Assembly (NCBI RefSeq): GCF_030219325.1
Contig: NZ_CP126625.1
Location: forward strand, 1,476,857 to 1,540,856
Direction of reading: 5' to 3'
DNA length: 64,000 nucleotides
From: Geothrix sp.
GTDB taxonomy: Bacteria; Acidobacteriota; Holophagae; Holophagales; Holophagaceae
Shown here piece by piece: positions 1-7,971 of the stretch; the stretch's first letter is position 1, and each line of letters starts with the position of its first letter. Made by a program: the position numbers and the translations under genes. The notes beneath the pieces were generated by a model. It made no database searches and was not told the DNA's origin. It worked only from the letters and a program-made list of their open reading frames with translations.

Positions 1-110
1 GGGGTGATCTCCAGATGGCCCTTGGCGTTGATGCCGAAGTAGCCGTTTCCCCACTCGCGGATGCCGTACAGGCTCGCGGCGTCCTGGACCGTCCAGTGCT
101 TCATGGGCAT
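1..110 (-). CDS. speA: Biosynthetic arginine decarboxylase, N-terminal fragment
   Basis: This is the first 36 or so codons of a gene that continues beyond the left edge. The peptide begins [17 protein letters not shown] and continues through [11 protein letters not shown], followed by a short Gly-His-Leu-Glu stretch. This matches the start of PLP-dependent biosynthetic arginine decarboxylases (SpeA), in which a W-[ST]-V-x-D-[AS]-x-x-L-Y opening is followed by W-G-x-G-Y-F-x-[IV]-N. The enzyme makes agmatine from arginine, the first step of one polyamine route. Start codons at 110 and 104 are both possible; the family usually opens close to the KHW residues. A SAM decarboxylase lies at 47341-47700, so the other half of spermidine synthesis is also present. 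The catalytic part is not visible here. Confidence 0.8.
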   Translation of the reverse strand, partial: MPMKHWTVQDAASLYGIREWGNGYFGINAKGHLEIT

Positions 111-195
111 CCGAGGGGCCTCCTCAAACCGGGGCGGCCACCTTTGGCCGGAAGTTCGTTTATATGGGCAAAAGCCAAACACTTCCAATGAAAAA

Positions 196-1158
196 TCACG
201 GGCCGAGGATCCGAGTCAGGGTGGCCCGCCAGTGGCGGTCCCGCACGCGCCTCAGGGCGGTCCGCCGGGTGAGCTTCCGCCACTGGGCGGCGCCTCGGGG
301 CAATTCATCCGCAGAACGGGTGTGGAGCGGGCTCGGACCGCCCCAGAGGGCCGGGTCGCCCCAGACCGGCGCCCGGTTCCAGGGGCAGGCCTCCTGGCAG
401 GCATCGCAGCCGGCGGCCCAGCGGCTGTGGGCCAGGGCGGCAACCACCCCGGCGGGTGGCTCCGCCTCGGTTTCGATGGTGTAGGTGGTGAGGCAGCGGG
501 CCGGATCCAGGAGGAAGGGCTCCAGGGCCCCGGAGGGGCAGGCCTCCAGGCAGGCCGTGCAGGTGCCGCAGAATTCGGTGGCCACGGGCTCGTCCGGAGG
601 CAGGTCCACCGACAGCAGCAGCACGCCGAGGAAACCCCAGGAGCCGTCCTTGCCGGCGATGAGCAGGGTGTGCTTGCCCTGCCAGCCCAGCCCGGCCCGG
701 GCCGCCAGCTGGCGCTCGAGCAGGGGGGCCGTGTCCACGCACACGCGGCCCTCGAGCCCGGGCCAGCGGGCCTGGGCCGCCTCCAGCAAGCGGGTCAGCC
801 GGGGCTTCAGGAGCATGTGATAGTCGGGGCCCCAGAGGTAGCGGCTCAGCTTGAGGCTGCCCGGGACCGAGCCCGGGATGGCCTCGGGCCGGGCGTAGGG
901 GAAGAAACCCACCAGGGCGGTGCGGGCCAGGGGCCAGAGGGCCCTGGGCTCCAAAAGGGTTGTCGGATCCAAGTAAGGCAGGAGGGTGCCGCGGCCCTCC
1001 TGGAACCAGGCCTGGAGCCGCGCCTCCTCCGCCTGGAACGCCTCGCAGGCCGCGAAGCCGACCCGCGCCAAGCCCGCGGACAGGGCCTCGGATCGAAGCC
1101 AGGCCTTGAACGCCAGCGGATCCAGGTGTTCAACTGGCACGAGAAGGCCACCTCCCAT
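196..1158 (-). CDS. queG: Epoxyqueuosine reductase QueG
   Basis: This is the cobalamin and iron-sulfur enzyme that reduces epoxyqueuosine to queuosine in tRNA, in the cytoplasm. The 320-residue product carries two ferredoxin-like clusters, [14 protein letters not shown] at about residues 193-206 and [11 protein letters not shown] at about 250-260. The usual [11 protein letters not shown] segment and a [21 protein letters not shown] segment (substrate and cobalamin side) precede them. It is near the short end of the family and lacks the C-terminal HEAT-like extension of longer QueG proteins. The ATG at 1158 has GAGG seven bases upstream; a GTG at 1140 is an alternative. It is divergent from the next gene, and the two start codons overlap. 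Confidence 0.93.
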   Translation of the reverse strand: MGGGLLVPVEHLDPLAFKAWLRSEALSAGLARVGFAACEAFQAEEARLQAWFQEGRGTLLPYLDPTTLLEPRALWPLARTALVGFFPYARPEAIPGSVPGSLKLSRYLWGPDYHMLLKPRLTRLLEAAQARWPGLEGRVCVDTAPLLERQLAARAGLGWQGKHTLLIAGKDGSWGFLGVLLLSVDLPPDEPVATEFCGTCTACLEACPSGALEPFLLDPARCLTTYTIETEAEPPAGVVAALAHSRWAAGCDACQEACPWNRAPVWGDPALWGGPSPLHTRSADELPRGAAQWRKLTRRTALRRVRDRHWRATLTRILGP

Positions 1159-1723
1159 GGATATCCTCACCCTCGAGCTGCTTGATGTCACGGTCTTCCA
1201 GGCCCTCCTCGAGCTGCGGGGCCTGCTGGCAGACCACCCGGGCGAAGCCATGCTCATCCGGGGCGAGGACGACCTCCTCCGCGTGAACGTCACGGGATTT
1301 CTCGAGAAACAGGGGCGGGCGGTCCGGGTGGTCCGCCAGGGCGCGCTGTGGGAGCTGCAGGTGGCCCAGGCTTCCCGGCCGGTGCCCCTGGTGTCGCCCG
1401 CGGCTCCGACGGTTCGGCCCGTGCTGCTGCTGCGCTCCGCCTTCGCCCCCGGCGACCGTGCCCTGGGCCGACGCCTGCTGTTGGAGACCCTCGAACAGCT
1501 TGAGCCGGGTACGCCCTGGCTCTGCCTGGCCCACCAGGCGGTGGAGCTGCTGGACGATCCCGGCGCGGTGGGCATCCTGGAGGGCCTGAGGGCCCGGGGC
1601 ATCCCGGTCCACCTTTCCGCCGCGAGCCTGGCCCATGGCGGACAGGAGGCTGGCGGGTTCGACCAGGTCCCGGACGGCGGCTGGCAGAAGCTCCTGGCGC
1701 GCGGCGGGGTGACCGTCCTGTAA
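1157..1723 (+). CDS. YedF-like protein (TusA-like plus DsrE-like domains)
   Basis: This is a 188-residue protein in two parts. Residues 1-70 resemble the TusA/SirA fold and residues 80-188 resemble DsrE, with RPVLLLRSAFAPGD, a predicted helix LGRRLLLETLEQL and a PWLCLAHQAVELL strand. That order is the one seen in selenium-metabolism-associated YedF proteins. The TusA part lacks the family's CPxP cysteine motif: the expected position reads LDVTVFQALLEL. Sulfur transfer through that cysteine is therefore unlikely. Its role is unknown; YedF-type proteins are linked to sulfur or selenium relay by context only. It starts within the first codons of the divergent queG gene, so the two may share a control region. 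Assignment rests on domain order and is moderately sure. Confidence 0.55.
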   Translation: MDILTLELLDVTVFQALLELRGLLADHPGEAMLIRGEDDLLRVNVTGFLEKQGRAVRVVRQGALWELQVAQASRPVPLVSPAAPTVRPVLLLRSAFAPGDRALGRRLLLETLEQLEPGTPWLCLAHQAVELLDDPGAVGILEGLRARGIPVHLSAASLAHGGQEAGGFDQVPDGGWQKLLARGGVTVL

Positions 1724-1760
1724 AAGGCGTTAGGCTGGAAGCGGAGTCGATCCCCACCCC

Positions 1761-2405
1761 ATGAACCTGCCGAACCTGCTCTCGCTCGCACGCATCCTGA
1801 TGGTTCCCGTCCTGGTCGTGGTGCTCATGACCAAGGTGACGAACCATGAGGTCATCGGCGTGGTGGTGTTCTGGGTGGCCTCGATCACCGACTGGCTGGA
1901 CGGCTACCTGGCCCGCCGCTGGAAGCAGGTGACGACCCTGGGCAAGCTGCTGGATCCGCTGGCGGACAAGCTGCTGGTGGCCGGCGCCCTGATCTCCCTG
2001 GTGGAACTGAACCTGGCCCCGGCGTGGATGACCTTCATCATCCTCTCCCGGGAATTCGCGATCACCGGGCTGCGCGGCATCGCCAGCGAGGAGGGCCTGA
2101 CCATCCCCGCGGGCACCATCGGGAAGTGGAAGATGGGCTTCCAGGTGGCGGCCATCTCCTGCCTCATCCTCGGTCCGCGTCTCGACTACTGGCTCTATGA
2201 CTGGACCCAGCGGGAGATCTTCCACTTCTTCATCCAGCTGAACCGCCCCTACAGCTTCTTCTGGGGCATGGGCGTCCTGCTCCTGTGGGGTGCCGTGATC
2301 CTGGCGATCTGGAGCGCCATCTCCTACTTCCACGGCTTCTGGAAGGTGGTGGGGCCGCGCATCATGGCCGAGAACAGCCACCTGACCGGGCCAAAGGATT
2401 CCTGA
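1761..2405 (+). CDS. pgsA: CDP-diacylglycerol-glycerol-3-phosphate 3-phosphatidyltransferase
   Basis: PgsA is an inner-membrane enzyme that makes phosphatidylglycerophosphate from CDP-diacylglycerol and glycerol-3-phosphate, the committed step to phosphatidylglycerol and cardiolipin. The CDP-alcohol phosphotransferase signature is complete: D44, D47-G48, A51-R, G61, D65 and D69. Several hydrophobic segments follow, starting with the N-terminal LARILMVPVLVVVLM. At 214 residues it is a little longer than typical, with an extra hydrophilic loop around DYWLYDWTQREIFHFF. The start at 1761 gives the standard MNLPNLLS opening. The stop overlaps the ATG of the next gene (TGATG), which implies translational coupling. 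A possible -10 (TAGGCT, 1731-1736) lies 25 bases upstream. Confidence 0.93.
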   Translation: MNLPNLLSLARILMVPVLVVVLMTKVTNHEVIGVVVFWVASITDWLDGYLARRWKQVTTLGKLLDPLADKLLVAGALISLVELNLAPAWMTFIILSREFAITGLRGIASEEGLTIPAGTIGKWKMGFQVAAISCLILGPRLDYWLYDWTQREIFHFFIQLNRPYSFFWGMGVLLLWGAVILAIWSAISYFHGFWKVVGPRIMAENSHLTGPKDS

Positions 2406-3019
2406 TGCTCCGCAAGTATCTCCTCGCCGGCCTGTTCACTCTGCTGCCCCTGGTGGTGACGCTCTGGATCCTCAAGGCAATCTTCGAGGCCCTGGTGGGC
2501 ATCTTCCGGGGTCCCCTGACCTGGATGGCCCATCAGATCCACGTGCCGGATCCGCCGACCTGGGGCCTGGCCCTGTTCTCGGCCCTGACCACGATCCTGC
2601 TGCTGCTCCTGGTGGGGGCCCTGGTGGGCAACTTCATCGGGCGCCAGGTCCTGTCCTGGCTCGACGAGCTGATGCTCCACGTGCCGGTCGTGAAATCCAT
2701 CTACGGCGCCACCCGCCAGCTCATGGGCGCCATCCAGTCGGGGCAGGGTGGCAGCTTCAAGGATGTGGTCCTGGTGGAGTGGCCGCACGCAGGGGCCTTC
2801 ACCCTGGGTTTCGTGGCCAGCCGGGATTGTTCCTGGGCCGTCCCCGGCGGGGAGGGCATGATCGCGGTCTACGTCCCGACCTCGCCCAATCCCACCTCCG
2901 GCTACGTGATCATGCTCGAGGCCTCCAAAGTGCGGCCCGTGGACCTCAACGCGGACCAGGCCCTGACCTGGGCCGTCAGCGGCGGGGTCGTGGTGCCGGA
3001 CGTCCTCCGCGGGCGATGA
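2405..3019 (+). CDS. DUF502 family membrane protein
   Basis: This is a 204-residue integral membrane protein of the DUF502 family, whose molecular function is not known. It shows two strongly hydrophobic helices, at about residues 5-25 (LLAGLFTLLPLVVTLWIL) and 55-80 (LALFSALTTILLLLLVGALV). These are followed by the family's IPVVKSIY-type motif (here VPVVKSIYGATRQL) and a soluble beta-rich half with VYVPTSPNPTSGY. Family proteins normally end in a similar soluble domain, so this copy looks complete. It overlaps pgsA by one base, pointing to a membrane-lipid or envelope setting. Confidence 0.85.
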   Translation: MLRKYLLAGLFTLLPLVVTLWILKAIFEALVGIFRGPLTWMAHQIHVPDPPTWGLALFSALTTILLLLLVGALVGNFIGRQVLSWLDELMLHVPVVKSIYGATRQLMGAIQSGQGGSFKDVVLVEWPHAGAFTLGFVASRDCSWAVPGGEGMIAVYVPTSPNPTSGYVIMLEASKVRPVDLNADQALTWAVSGGVVVPDVLRGR

Positions 3020-3063
3020 GAGCCGGATTACGGGTTTCCCCCCGGATTCCCGTGCAGATTCCC

Positions 3064-3069
3064 TAGACT
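3064..3069 (+). promoter_or_regulatory. Candidate -10 element TAGACT upstream of hemerythrin gene
   Basis: TAGACT sits 31 bases before the hemerythrin ATG in a 80-base gap that lacks other signals apart from the GGAGG ribosome site. The same TAGNNT pattern precedes several other isolated genes in this window. No convincing TTGACA-like -35 lies at the usual distance, so this is a pattern-based guess. Confidence 0.3.
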
Positions 3070-3099
3070 GAAGCAGGCGTTCATCACCGGAGGGGCCCG

Positions 3100-3537
3100 A
3101 TGAGCATGGTGATCTGGAATCCGGCCTGGGAGACGGGCATTCCGCTCATCGACCAGCAGCACCAGGCGTTGCTGGCCCAGTTCGAGGCGCTTCTGGTCGC
3201 GATCCACGAGAACCATCCGGATGACCGGATTCCGCCCCTGCTCCAGTTCCTGGCCGACTACGTGGAGACGCACTTCGCCCTGGAGGAGGGCTTGATGCAG
3301 GTGGCAGACTACCCGGGCTTCGCGGGCCACAAGGCGATCCATGACCGCATGCGCGCCCGGGTGGGACAGCTGGTGGAGGCGGCCAGAGGCAATCCCGCCA
3401 CCCTGACCGAGGAGGTCATCGACTTCCTGACGGACTGGCTGCTGCGCCACATCAACGAGGAGGACCGGCGCATGGCCCAGCATGTCCACCATGCCGGCGG
3501 CACCCAGGCAAGGCCAGAATCCGGGATCGTGCCGTGA
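3100..3537 (+). CDS. Bacteriohemerythrin
   Basis: This is a 145-residue single-domain hemerythrin with a four-helix bundle that binds O2 at a di-iron site. All expected ligands are present: H21 (in IDQQHQAL), H58 and E62 (ETHFALEEG), H77 and H81 (GHKAIHDRM), H117 and D122 (HINEEDR). The N-terminal IWNPAWETGIPLID is the standard opening. It probably serves as an oxygen store or sensor in the cytoplasm. GGAGG stands seven bases before the ATG. The stop overlaps the GTG of the following dehydrogenase (GTGA), so the two are co-translated. A second hemerythrin at 25865-26263 has identically numbered ligands. Confidence 0.95.
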   Translation: MSMVIWNPAWETGIPLIDQQHQALLAQFEALLVAIHENHPDDRIPPLLQFLADYVETHFALEEGLMQVADYPGFAGHKAIHDRMRARVGQLVEAARGNPATLTEEVIDFLTDWLLRHINEEDRRMAQHVHHAGGTQARPESGIVP

Positions 3538-4262
3538 CCTCGCTGGCCGGCAAGCGGATCCTGGTGACGGGCGCAGGGAGCGGCATCGGGCGGGCCGCGG
3601 TCCGGATGTTCCGGGACCACGGCGCGGAGCTGATCCTGGTCGGACGCCGGCTGGCCGCGCTGCAGGAGTCCCTCCCGGACGCCGAGCATGTGGTGCTGGA
3701 TCACACGCTGGATGCTGCCGTGGCCGCCTTTGCCGATCATTGCGGGGCCCTGGATGGCATGTTCCTCGCGGCTGGTGCGCTGAAGACGGGTTCGGTGGCG
3801 GGCACCTCCACCTCCGATTTCGAGGCCATGCTGGCCGCCAACCTGACGGGGACCTGGCTGATGGCCCACCATCTGGGGCCGCGGCTCAAGGACGCGGCCA
3901 GCGTCGTGCTCGTGGGTTCCAACATCGGCCTCCGCGCCATCCCCGACAGCGCGGCCTACAGCGTGGCCAAGGCCGGCGTCCACATGCTGGCAAAGGTGCT
4001 GGCCCTGGAGTGGGCTCCCCGGGGGATCCGCTGCAACGCCATCGCCCCGGGGCCCATCCACACCCCGATGGTGGATGCCCGCCTGGCGGCCAGTGCCGAT
4101 CCCGCGGGGGAGCTGGCAAGGCTGTCCGGCGTGAACCCACTCAGGCGACTCGGGACGACCCAGGAGGTTGCCGCCCTGGCCGTCCACCTGCTGAGTGATG
4201 AGAGCACCTGGACGACAGGGACGGTGATGACGCTCGACGGCGGAGCCGACGCCGTCTTCTAG
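3534..4262 (+). CDS. Short-chain dehydrogenase/reductase (SDR family)
   Basis: This is a classical SDR of 242 residues with a Rossmann fold. The cofactor motif TGAGSGIG starts at residue 12, and the catalytic triad is S129 (LVGSNIG), Y142 and K146 (AAYSVAKAG). The VLVGRR after the first strand, with a basic residue, suggests NADP(H) preference. The C-terminal TGTVMTLDGGA is the usual end. The substrate cannot be read from sequence. The GTG start overlaps the hemerythrin stop, so the pair forms a two-gene operon. The stop codon lies in the loop of a GC-rich hairpin. Confidence 0.88.
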   Translation: MTSLAGKRILVTGAGSGIGRAAVRMFRDHGAELILVGRRLAALQESLPDAEHVVLDHTLDAAVAAFADHCGALDGMFLAAGALKTGSVAGTSTSDFEAMLAANLTGTWLMAHHLGPRLKDAASVVLVGSNIGLRAIPDSAAYSVAKAGVHMLAKVLALEWAPRGIRCNAIAPGPIHTPMVDARLAASADPAGELARLSGVNPLRRLGTTQEVAALAVHLLSDESTWTTGTVMTLDGGADAVF

Positions 4263-4277
4263 GGCCACGGCGTCGGC
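4245..4277. terminator. 11-bp hairpin between convergent genes
   Basis: GCCGACGCCGT (4245-4255) pairs perfectly with ACGGCGTCGGC (4267-4277) across an 11-base loop that contains the SDR stop codon. It lies between the convergent SDR and OsmC genes. There is no clear T-run on either side, so it may terminate weakly or protect 3' ends in both directions. Confidence 0.5.
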
Positions 4278-4305
4278 CTTACCGCTGTCAGGGCGGAGCA
4301 GGCGC

Positions 4306-4863
4306 TCAGCCGGTGGTGACCTTGATGTCCACCGGGTTGCGCAGGGTGTCGTAGATGGGGGATGTCCTCAGCACCTGGGCATGGAGCTCCTCGATCTGCT
4401 TGGGGGTTCCGTTGCAGGCGAGGTTGACCTTGACGCGGATCTGGGAGAGTCCGGGGCGGACATCCTTGTCCAGTTCCATGAAGCCCCGCAGGTCCGTGTC
4501 GGTCTCCAGCTCGAAGCTGAGGCTGGAGATGTCGATGCCCATGGCGGCGGCCGTGTAGGCATAGGTCACGCTCATGCAGGAGCTGAGCGCATGCAGCGCT
4601 GCTTCGCCCGCGTTGGGCGCCAAATCGGTTCCGAGGAGCGCCGCGGGTTCGTCGCACTCCTGGAAGAGGGGGGTGGCCCGCTTGTGGTTCACCCCCACGC
4701 CGTAGAGGGAATCGAAGGTGCTCTGGGAGTGGGCCCGGTTGATCCACCTGGCTTTGGAGCGGAACTGGAACTTGCCGAGGGCCGGGTTCGCCTTGACCCG
4801 GGACACGAGGGCGCCGAGTTCCTCGACGTTCACGCCGTTGTGCATGGTTGCGGTGTTGCCCAT
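4306..4863 (-). CDS. OsmC family protein
   Basis: This is a 185-residue OsmC/Ohr-fold protein, a family of thiol peroxidases acting on organic hydroperoxides. The core helix GEAALHALSSCMSVTYAY contains the conserved Cys (C96), and a second Cys is at 70 (LFQECDEP). The longer N-terminus and the FDSLYGVGVNHKRATPL segment fit the subgroup annotated only as OsmC family rather than classical OsmC. The start is set by a strong AGGAGG ribosome site just upstream of the ATG at 4863; longer readings from 5037 are not supported. It is convergent with the SDR gene. Confidence 0.82.
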   Translation of the reverse strand: MGNTATMHNGVNVEELGALVSRVKANPALGKFQFRSKARWINRAHSQSTFDSLYGVGVNHKRATPLFQECDEPAALLGTDLAPNAGEAALHALSSCMSVTYAYTAAAMGIDISSLSFELETDTDLRGFMELDKDVRPGLSQIRVKVNLACNGTPKQIEELHAQVLRTSPIYDTLRNPVDIKVTTG

Positions 4864-5050
4864 GGTTCCTCCTTTGGAAAGCACGCTTCCTGGCGCAGGA
4901 CGACCCATCGACAGGTCGCCGCGGGGGAAGCGCTGGGTCGGCATCCACAGAGCCCCCTCGCGGTTGGCGCAGGGTGCCTTGGATGAAGATCCCCAACATG
5001 GGGCGTTTTGATCCTGAATCAAGGTTGCAAGATTCAAACCAGGCGCCCGG

Positions 5051-6307
5051 TCAATCCACCTCGAGGAAGTCCAGGTCCTTCGCGTGGGTCTCCTCCATGC
5101 CCCAGAGGCTGAGGGCCGCGAAAGCCAGGCAGCACAAACCGATGAAGAGGGCGGAGTGGACGATGCCCCAGTGCGCCTTCAGGGCCAGGAAGCTGGTGGT
5201 GATGGGGACGACGGCCCCCCGCACGAAGTTGGGCACCGTGACCGTGACGGTGGCCCGCATGTTGGTGCCGAACTGTTCGCTGGCGATGGTGACGAACACC
5301 GCCCAGTAGCCGGCGGAGAAGCCGAGCGCCACGCACAGGAGGTAGTAGGTCTGGGCGGAGACGCCGCGGCTGAAGAGCGTGATCAGGACGGTCACCAGTG
5401 TGAGGGCCTGGAACAGCAGGACAGTCTTCTTCCGGCTGGCGATCCACTGGCTGATGAAGCCCGAGCCGAGGTCGCCGACGGCCAGCCCCAGGTAGCACGA
5501 GGCGATGGCATGGCCCGGGTTCACGGCGCCCACGACGCCCAGGCTCCTGGAAAGCTCCGGCGAGGAGGCCACCAGGATCGCCACCACGTACCAGATGGGA
5601 ACGCCGATGAGGATGGCGCGCAGGTAGCGGACGAACCGGGCGCGGTTGGTGAAGAGCATCCGGAAGTCGCCCTTGGCCACGTTTTGGTGGGCCAGCTGCT
5701 TGAACATGCCCGAGTCCGTCACCTTGATGCGGAGGACCAGCAGCATCAGGCCCATCACGCCGCCCGTGATGAAGGCCCCCCGCCAGCCGAGCTTGTTCCC
5801 CACGAGATCGGCCACGAGGGCCCCGGTGATGCCCAGGCTCGCCACCACTGCCGTGCCGTAGCTGCGCACCTCCTTGGGCAGGACCTCGCTCACCAGGGTG
5901 ATGGCGGCGCCGAGCTCGCCCGAGAGCCCCAGGCCCGCCAGGAAGCGCATGGCCGCGTAGGCGGGGATGGTGGTCACGAAGGCGTTGGCGATGTTGGCCA
6001 GGGAGTAGAGCGTGATGCTGCCGAAGAGCACCGACATGCGGCCCTTCTTGTCGCCCAGGACACCCCAGAGCACGCCGCCCACGAGCATGCCGATCATCTG
6101 GAAATTGAACAGGTAGACGAAGGTGGGGAGGATCCGGTCCGGGGCCACGCCCAGGTCCGACAGGCTGGCCGTCCGCACGATGGGGAAGAGGATCAGGTCG
6201 AAGATGTCGACGAAGTACCCCAGCGCACCGACGATCACGGTCAGGTTGATGATGGCCTTCCAGGGGTGTTTCAAGGGCTGCTCCGATGCTGGGGAGGATG
6301 AATCCAT
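5051..6307 (-). CDS. MFS transporter
   Basis: This is a 418-residue major facilitator with about twelve hydrophobic helices. The loop 2-3 signature is GVLWGVLGDKKGRMSVL and the helix-4/5 region has RFLAGLGLSGELGAAITLVSE. These are typical of the metabolite:proton symporter / sugar-transporter-like branch. A charged central loop (RIKVTDSGMFKQL) separates the two halves. The substrate is not evident. It is transcribed away from the GlpD-like gene, with little or no spacer, so a promoter must lie in or close to that gene's 5' end. Proximity to a glycerol-3-phosphate dehydrogenase-like protein is suggestive but not proof of a shared substrate. Confidence 0.85.
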   Translation of the reverse strand: MDSSSPASEQPLKHPWKAIINLTVIVGALGYFVDIFDLILFPIVRTASLSDLGVAPDRILPTFVYLFNFQMIGMLVGGVLWGVLGDKKGRMSVLFGSITLYSLANIANAFVTTIPAYAAMRFLAGLGLSGELGAAITLVSEVLPKEVRSYGTAVVASLGITGALVADLVGNKLGWRGAFITGGVMGLMLLVLRIKVTDSGMFKQLAHQNVAKGDFRMLFTNRARFVRYLRAILIGVPIWYVVAILVASSPELSRSLGVVGAVNPGHAIASCYLGLAVGDLGSGFISQWIASRKKTVLLFQALTLVTVLITLFSRGVSAQTYYLLCVALGFSAGYWAVFVTIASEQFGTNMRATVTVTVPNFVRGAVVPITTSFLALKAHWGIVHSALFIGLCCLAFAALSLWGMEETHAKDLDFLEVD

Positions 6308-6399
6308 GGTTCATGCGAATGCATCTACAGACAAGAGGCGGCGCCGGGGCAGACGACAGGGGGGGCTCCGCTCGGGCACACTGGGCCGAGGAGGAGCCC

Positions 6400-7632
6400 G
6401 TGCCCGAGACCGCCTGGCCCGCACCACCTGAAGGCCTCTGCACGCTGCCCCGGACCCTGGATGCCGACATCGCCATCCTAGGTGCGGGGATCCACGGCGC
6501 AGCCCTGGCGAGGGAGCTGACCCTGCGTGGCGTGTCCTGCGCCCTGGTGGACCGGGGCGAGGTCGGGGGCGGCACCAGCCAGTGGTCGAGCCAGCTCCTG
6601 CACGGTGGCATCCGCTACATGCTCACGGGCGACATCGCCCAGATGCGGGAGGGCCTGGCCGAGCGTGCCAACTGGGCCCGCATCGCGCCCCGCCGCTGCC
6701 GCTGGGAGGCCTTCTGGATGCCCCACCGGTTCTGGGGAGAGGGCCTGGCCCACCGGTTCGGCATCGGGCTCTACGACCACTGGGGCGCCGATCGGCCAGA
6801 CTGGCCCCCGCACCTGACCCTGGGCAAGGTGCCGCGCGCCGCATTCGAGGCCGATCCCCGTGGGGCGCGGAGCCCTTTCCGGGGCGCCACGGCCTACGCC
6901 GACCTCATTACCTGGGATCGTGAGCTGACCCGGGACCTGGCGGCCTCCAGCCAGGCCCTCCGCCTGGATTTCCATGAGCCGGAGGCCTTCGGGGATGCGG
7001 GTGGCGAGTTGAAGACCCTGCGCCTCCGGGATCGCCGGGATGGTTCGACCCGCGCCCTCTCCGCCCGGCGCTGGGTGGTTGCCCTGGGGCCCTGGACGGA
7101 TGGGGCCTTGGGCCAGTGGTTCGGCGAGACGCGGAAGCGCCTGCGCCTGTCCTCGGGCATCCACCTCTGGTTCGACGCCGTACCCGGTTGCGACCGGCCC
7201 TGGGCCATCCGCCGCCCCAAGGGGCGCATCCTCTTCGTCATCCCCCGGGACGGTCTGCTCCAGGTGGGAACCACCGAGCGCGAGGTCGAGGATGGCTGGG
7301 TGCCCATCGTCGCCTCCGAGCGGGCGGAGCTGTTCGAGGCCCTCGAAGCCAACCTGCCGGCCATCCCCTGGCGCCAGCTGCCCGTGCGTGCCGAGGAACT
7401 GGGTGTGCGCCCCCTGGTCGCGGCGGACGGCCAGACCACCCACCTCAGCCGCGAGGCTGTCCTCGAACGGCACGCCCGCTTCGCGAACCTCACCCTGGTG
7501 CTCGGTGGCAAGCTGACCACCGCCCGGGCCCTCATGGACCGCCTGGCCACGGACCTCACCGGCCTCCACTGCCCGGCCTCTACCACCGAGCCCCTCAGCC
7601 TTTGGGATGGACAGCCCGCGCAGATCCGGTAG
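6400..7632 (+). CDS. FAD-dependent glycerol-3-phosphate dehydrogenase-like oxidoreductase
   Basis: This is a FAD oxidoreductase of the DAO/GlpD type, about 410 residues from the chosen start. The dinucleotide site DADIAILGAGIHGAALAREL is followed by the GlpD hallmark SQWSSQLLHGGIRYM. Later come a WVVALGPWTDG strand and a C-terminal GGKLTTARALMDRL, which in GlpD contacts FAD. It would pass electrons from glycerol-3-phosphate, or a similar alpha-hydroxy substrate, to quinone. It lacks the long C-terminal helical domain of aerobic GlpD. The start is uncertain: GTG at 6400 has GAGGAG just upstream, while ATGs at 6286-6319 would add a Gly/Arg-rich tail that looks non-coding and would run into the divergent MFS gene. 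Confidence 0.75.
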   Translation: MPETAWPAPPEGLCTLPRTLDADIAILGAGIHGAALARELTLRGVSCALVDRGEVGGGTSQWSSQLLHGGIRYMLTGDIAQMREGLAERANWARIAPRRCRWEAFWMPHRFWGEGLAHRFGIGLYDHWGADRPDWPPHLTLGKVPRAAFEADPRGARSPFRGATAYADLITWDRELTRDLAASSQALRLDFHEPEAFGDAGGELKTLRLRDRRDGSTRALSARRWVVALGPWTDGALGQWFGETRKRLRLSSGIHLWFDAVPGCDRPWAIRRPKGRILFVIPRDGLLQVGTTEREVEDGWVPIVASERAELFEALEANLPAIPWRQLPVRAEELGVRPLVAADGQTTHLSREAVLERHARFANLTLVLGGKLTTARALMDRLATDLTGLHCPASTTEPLSLWDGQPAQIR

Positions 7633-7635
7633 AAT
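7630..7635 (+). promoter_or_regulatory. Candidate -10 element TAGAAT upstream of tRNA-Arg
   Basis: TAGAAT overlaps the stop codon of the preceding gene and ends 15 bases before the mature tRNA 5' end, a suitable distance for a promoter with a very short leader. No clear -35 is seen. Read-through from the upstream gene is the alternative. Confidence 0.35.
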
Positions 7636-7649
7636 CATTCTTTCAATGC

Positions 7650-7726
7650 GGTCCCGTAGCTCAGCTGGATAGAGCATCAGACTACGAATCTGAGGGTCGG
7701 GCGTTCGAGTCGCTCCGGGACCACCA
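7650..7726 (+). tRNA. tRNA-Arg (anticodon ACG)
   Basis: A full cloverleaf can be folded by eye. The acceptor stem is GGTCCCG (7650-7656) with CGGGACC (7716-7722). The D-arm contains AGCTCAGCTGGATAGAGC. The anticodon stem is TCAGA/TCTGA with loop CTACGAA and anticodon ACG. The T-arm is GGGCG-TTCGAGT-CGCTC with one G-T pair. The discriminator A and an encoded CCA end at 7726. ACG (with inosine after editing by TadA) reads the CGN arginine codons that dominate GC-rich genes. Confidence 0.97.
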
Positions 7727-7730
7727 CTCA

Positions 7731-7756
7731 AGCCCCTGATCATTCAGGGGCTTTTT
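7731..7756 (+). terminator. Rho-independent terminator after tRNA-Arg
   Basis: A perfect 9-bp stem, AGCCCCTGA (7731-7739) with TCAGGGGCT (7744-7752), has a four-base loop and runs into a T-tract at 7752-7756. It starts five bases after the tRNA CCA, and is the standard end for a tRNA transcript. Confidence 0.93.
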
Positions 7757-7761
7757 AGTGT

Positions 7762-7971
7762 CTAAGCCTTGAAGTCGAAGCCCCCGGCAGGGGTGAACGG
7801 CTTCTCGGCCGGTTTGGCGCTCGGGGGCGGCTGGGAAGCTGCCAGCCTCCGGACGGCTGCTGGATCTCCGCTCGCGGCCTCGATCCGAGTCACGGCCGGT
7901 GACTCATTGGCTTCTTCTTTGATGGCCGCCGCCGCAGAGGCCGCCGCGGATACACCCTGAATTCCACTCAT
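7762..7971 (-). CDS. Small Ala/Pro-rich hypothetical protein
   Basis: This is a 69-residue protein of unknown function. It opens MSGIQGVSAAASAAAAI, runs through a low-complexity Ala/Glu/Pro-rich middle, and ends in KPFTPAGGFDFKA. It has no membrane segment or known motif. The ATG at 7971 is preferred over 7983 because GGAGG lies five bases upstream of it. Codon use is like its neighbours and the ribosome site is strong, which favours a real gene. It is convergent with tRNA-Arg and preceded on its own strand by an AT-rich stretch near 8040-8062 that could hold its promoter. Confidence 0.6.
   Translation of the reverse strand: MSGIQGVSAAASAAAAIKEEANESPAVTRIEAASGDPAAVRRLAASQPPPSAKPAEKPFTPAGGFDFKA

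Noticed and set aside
61-1185. A 374-codon plus-strand reading frame over queG
   Set aside because: It is Gly/Arg/Pro-rich with no family features and lies antisense to a clear QueG; it is a by-product of high GC content.
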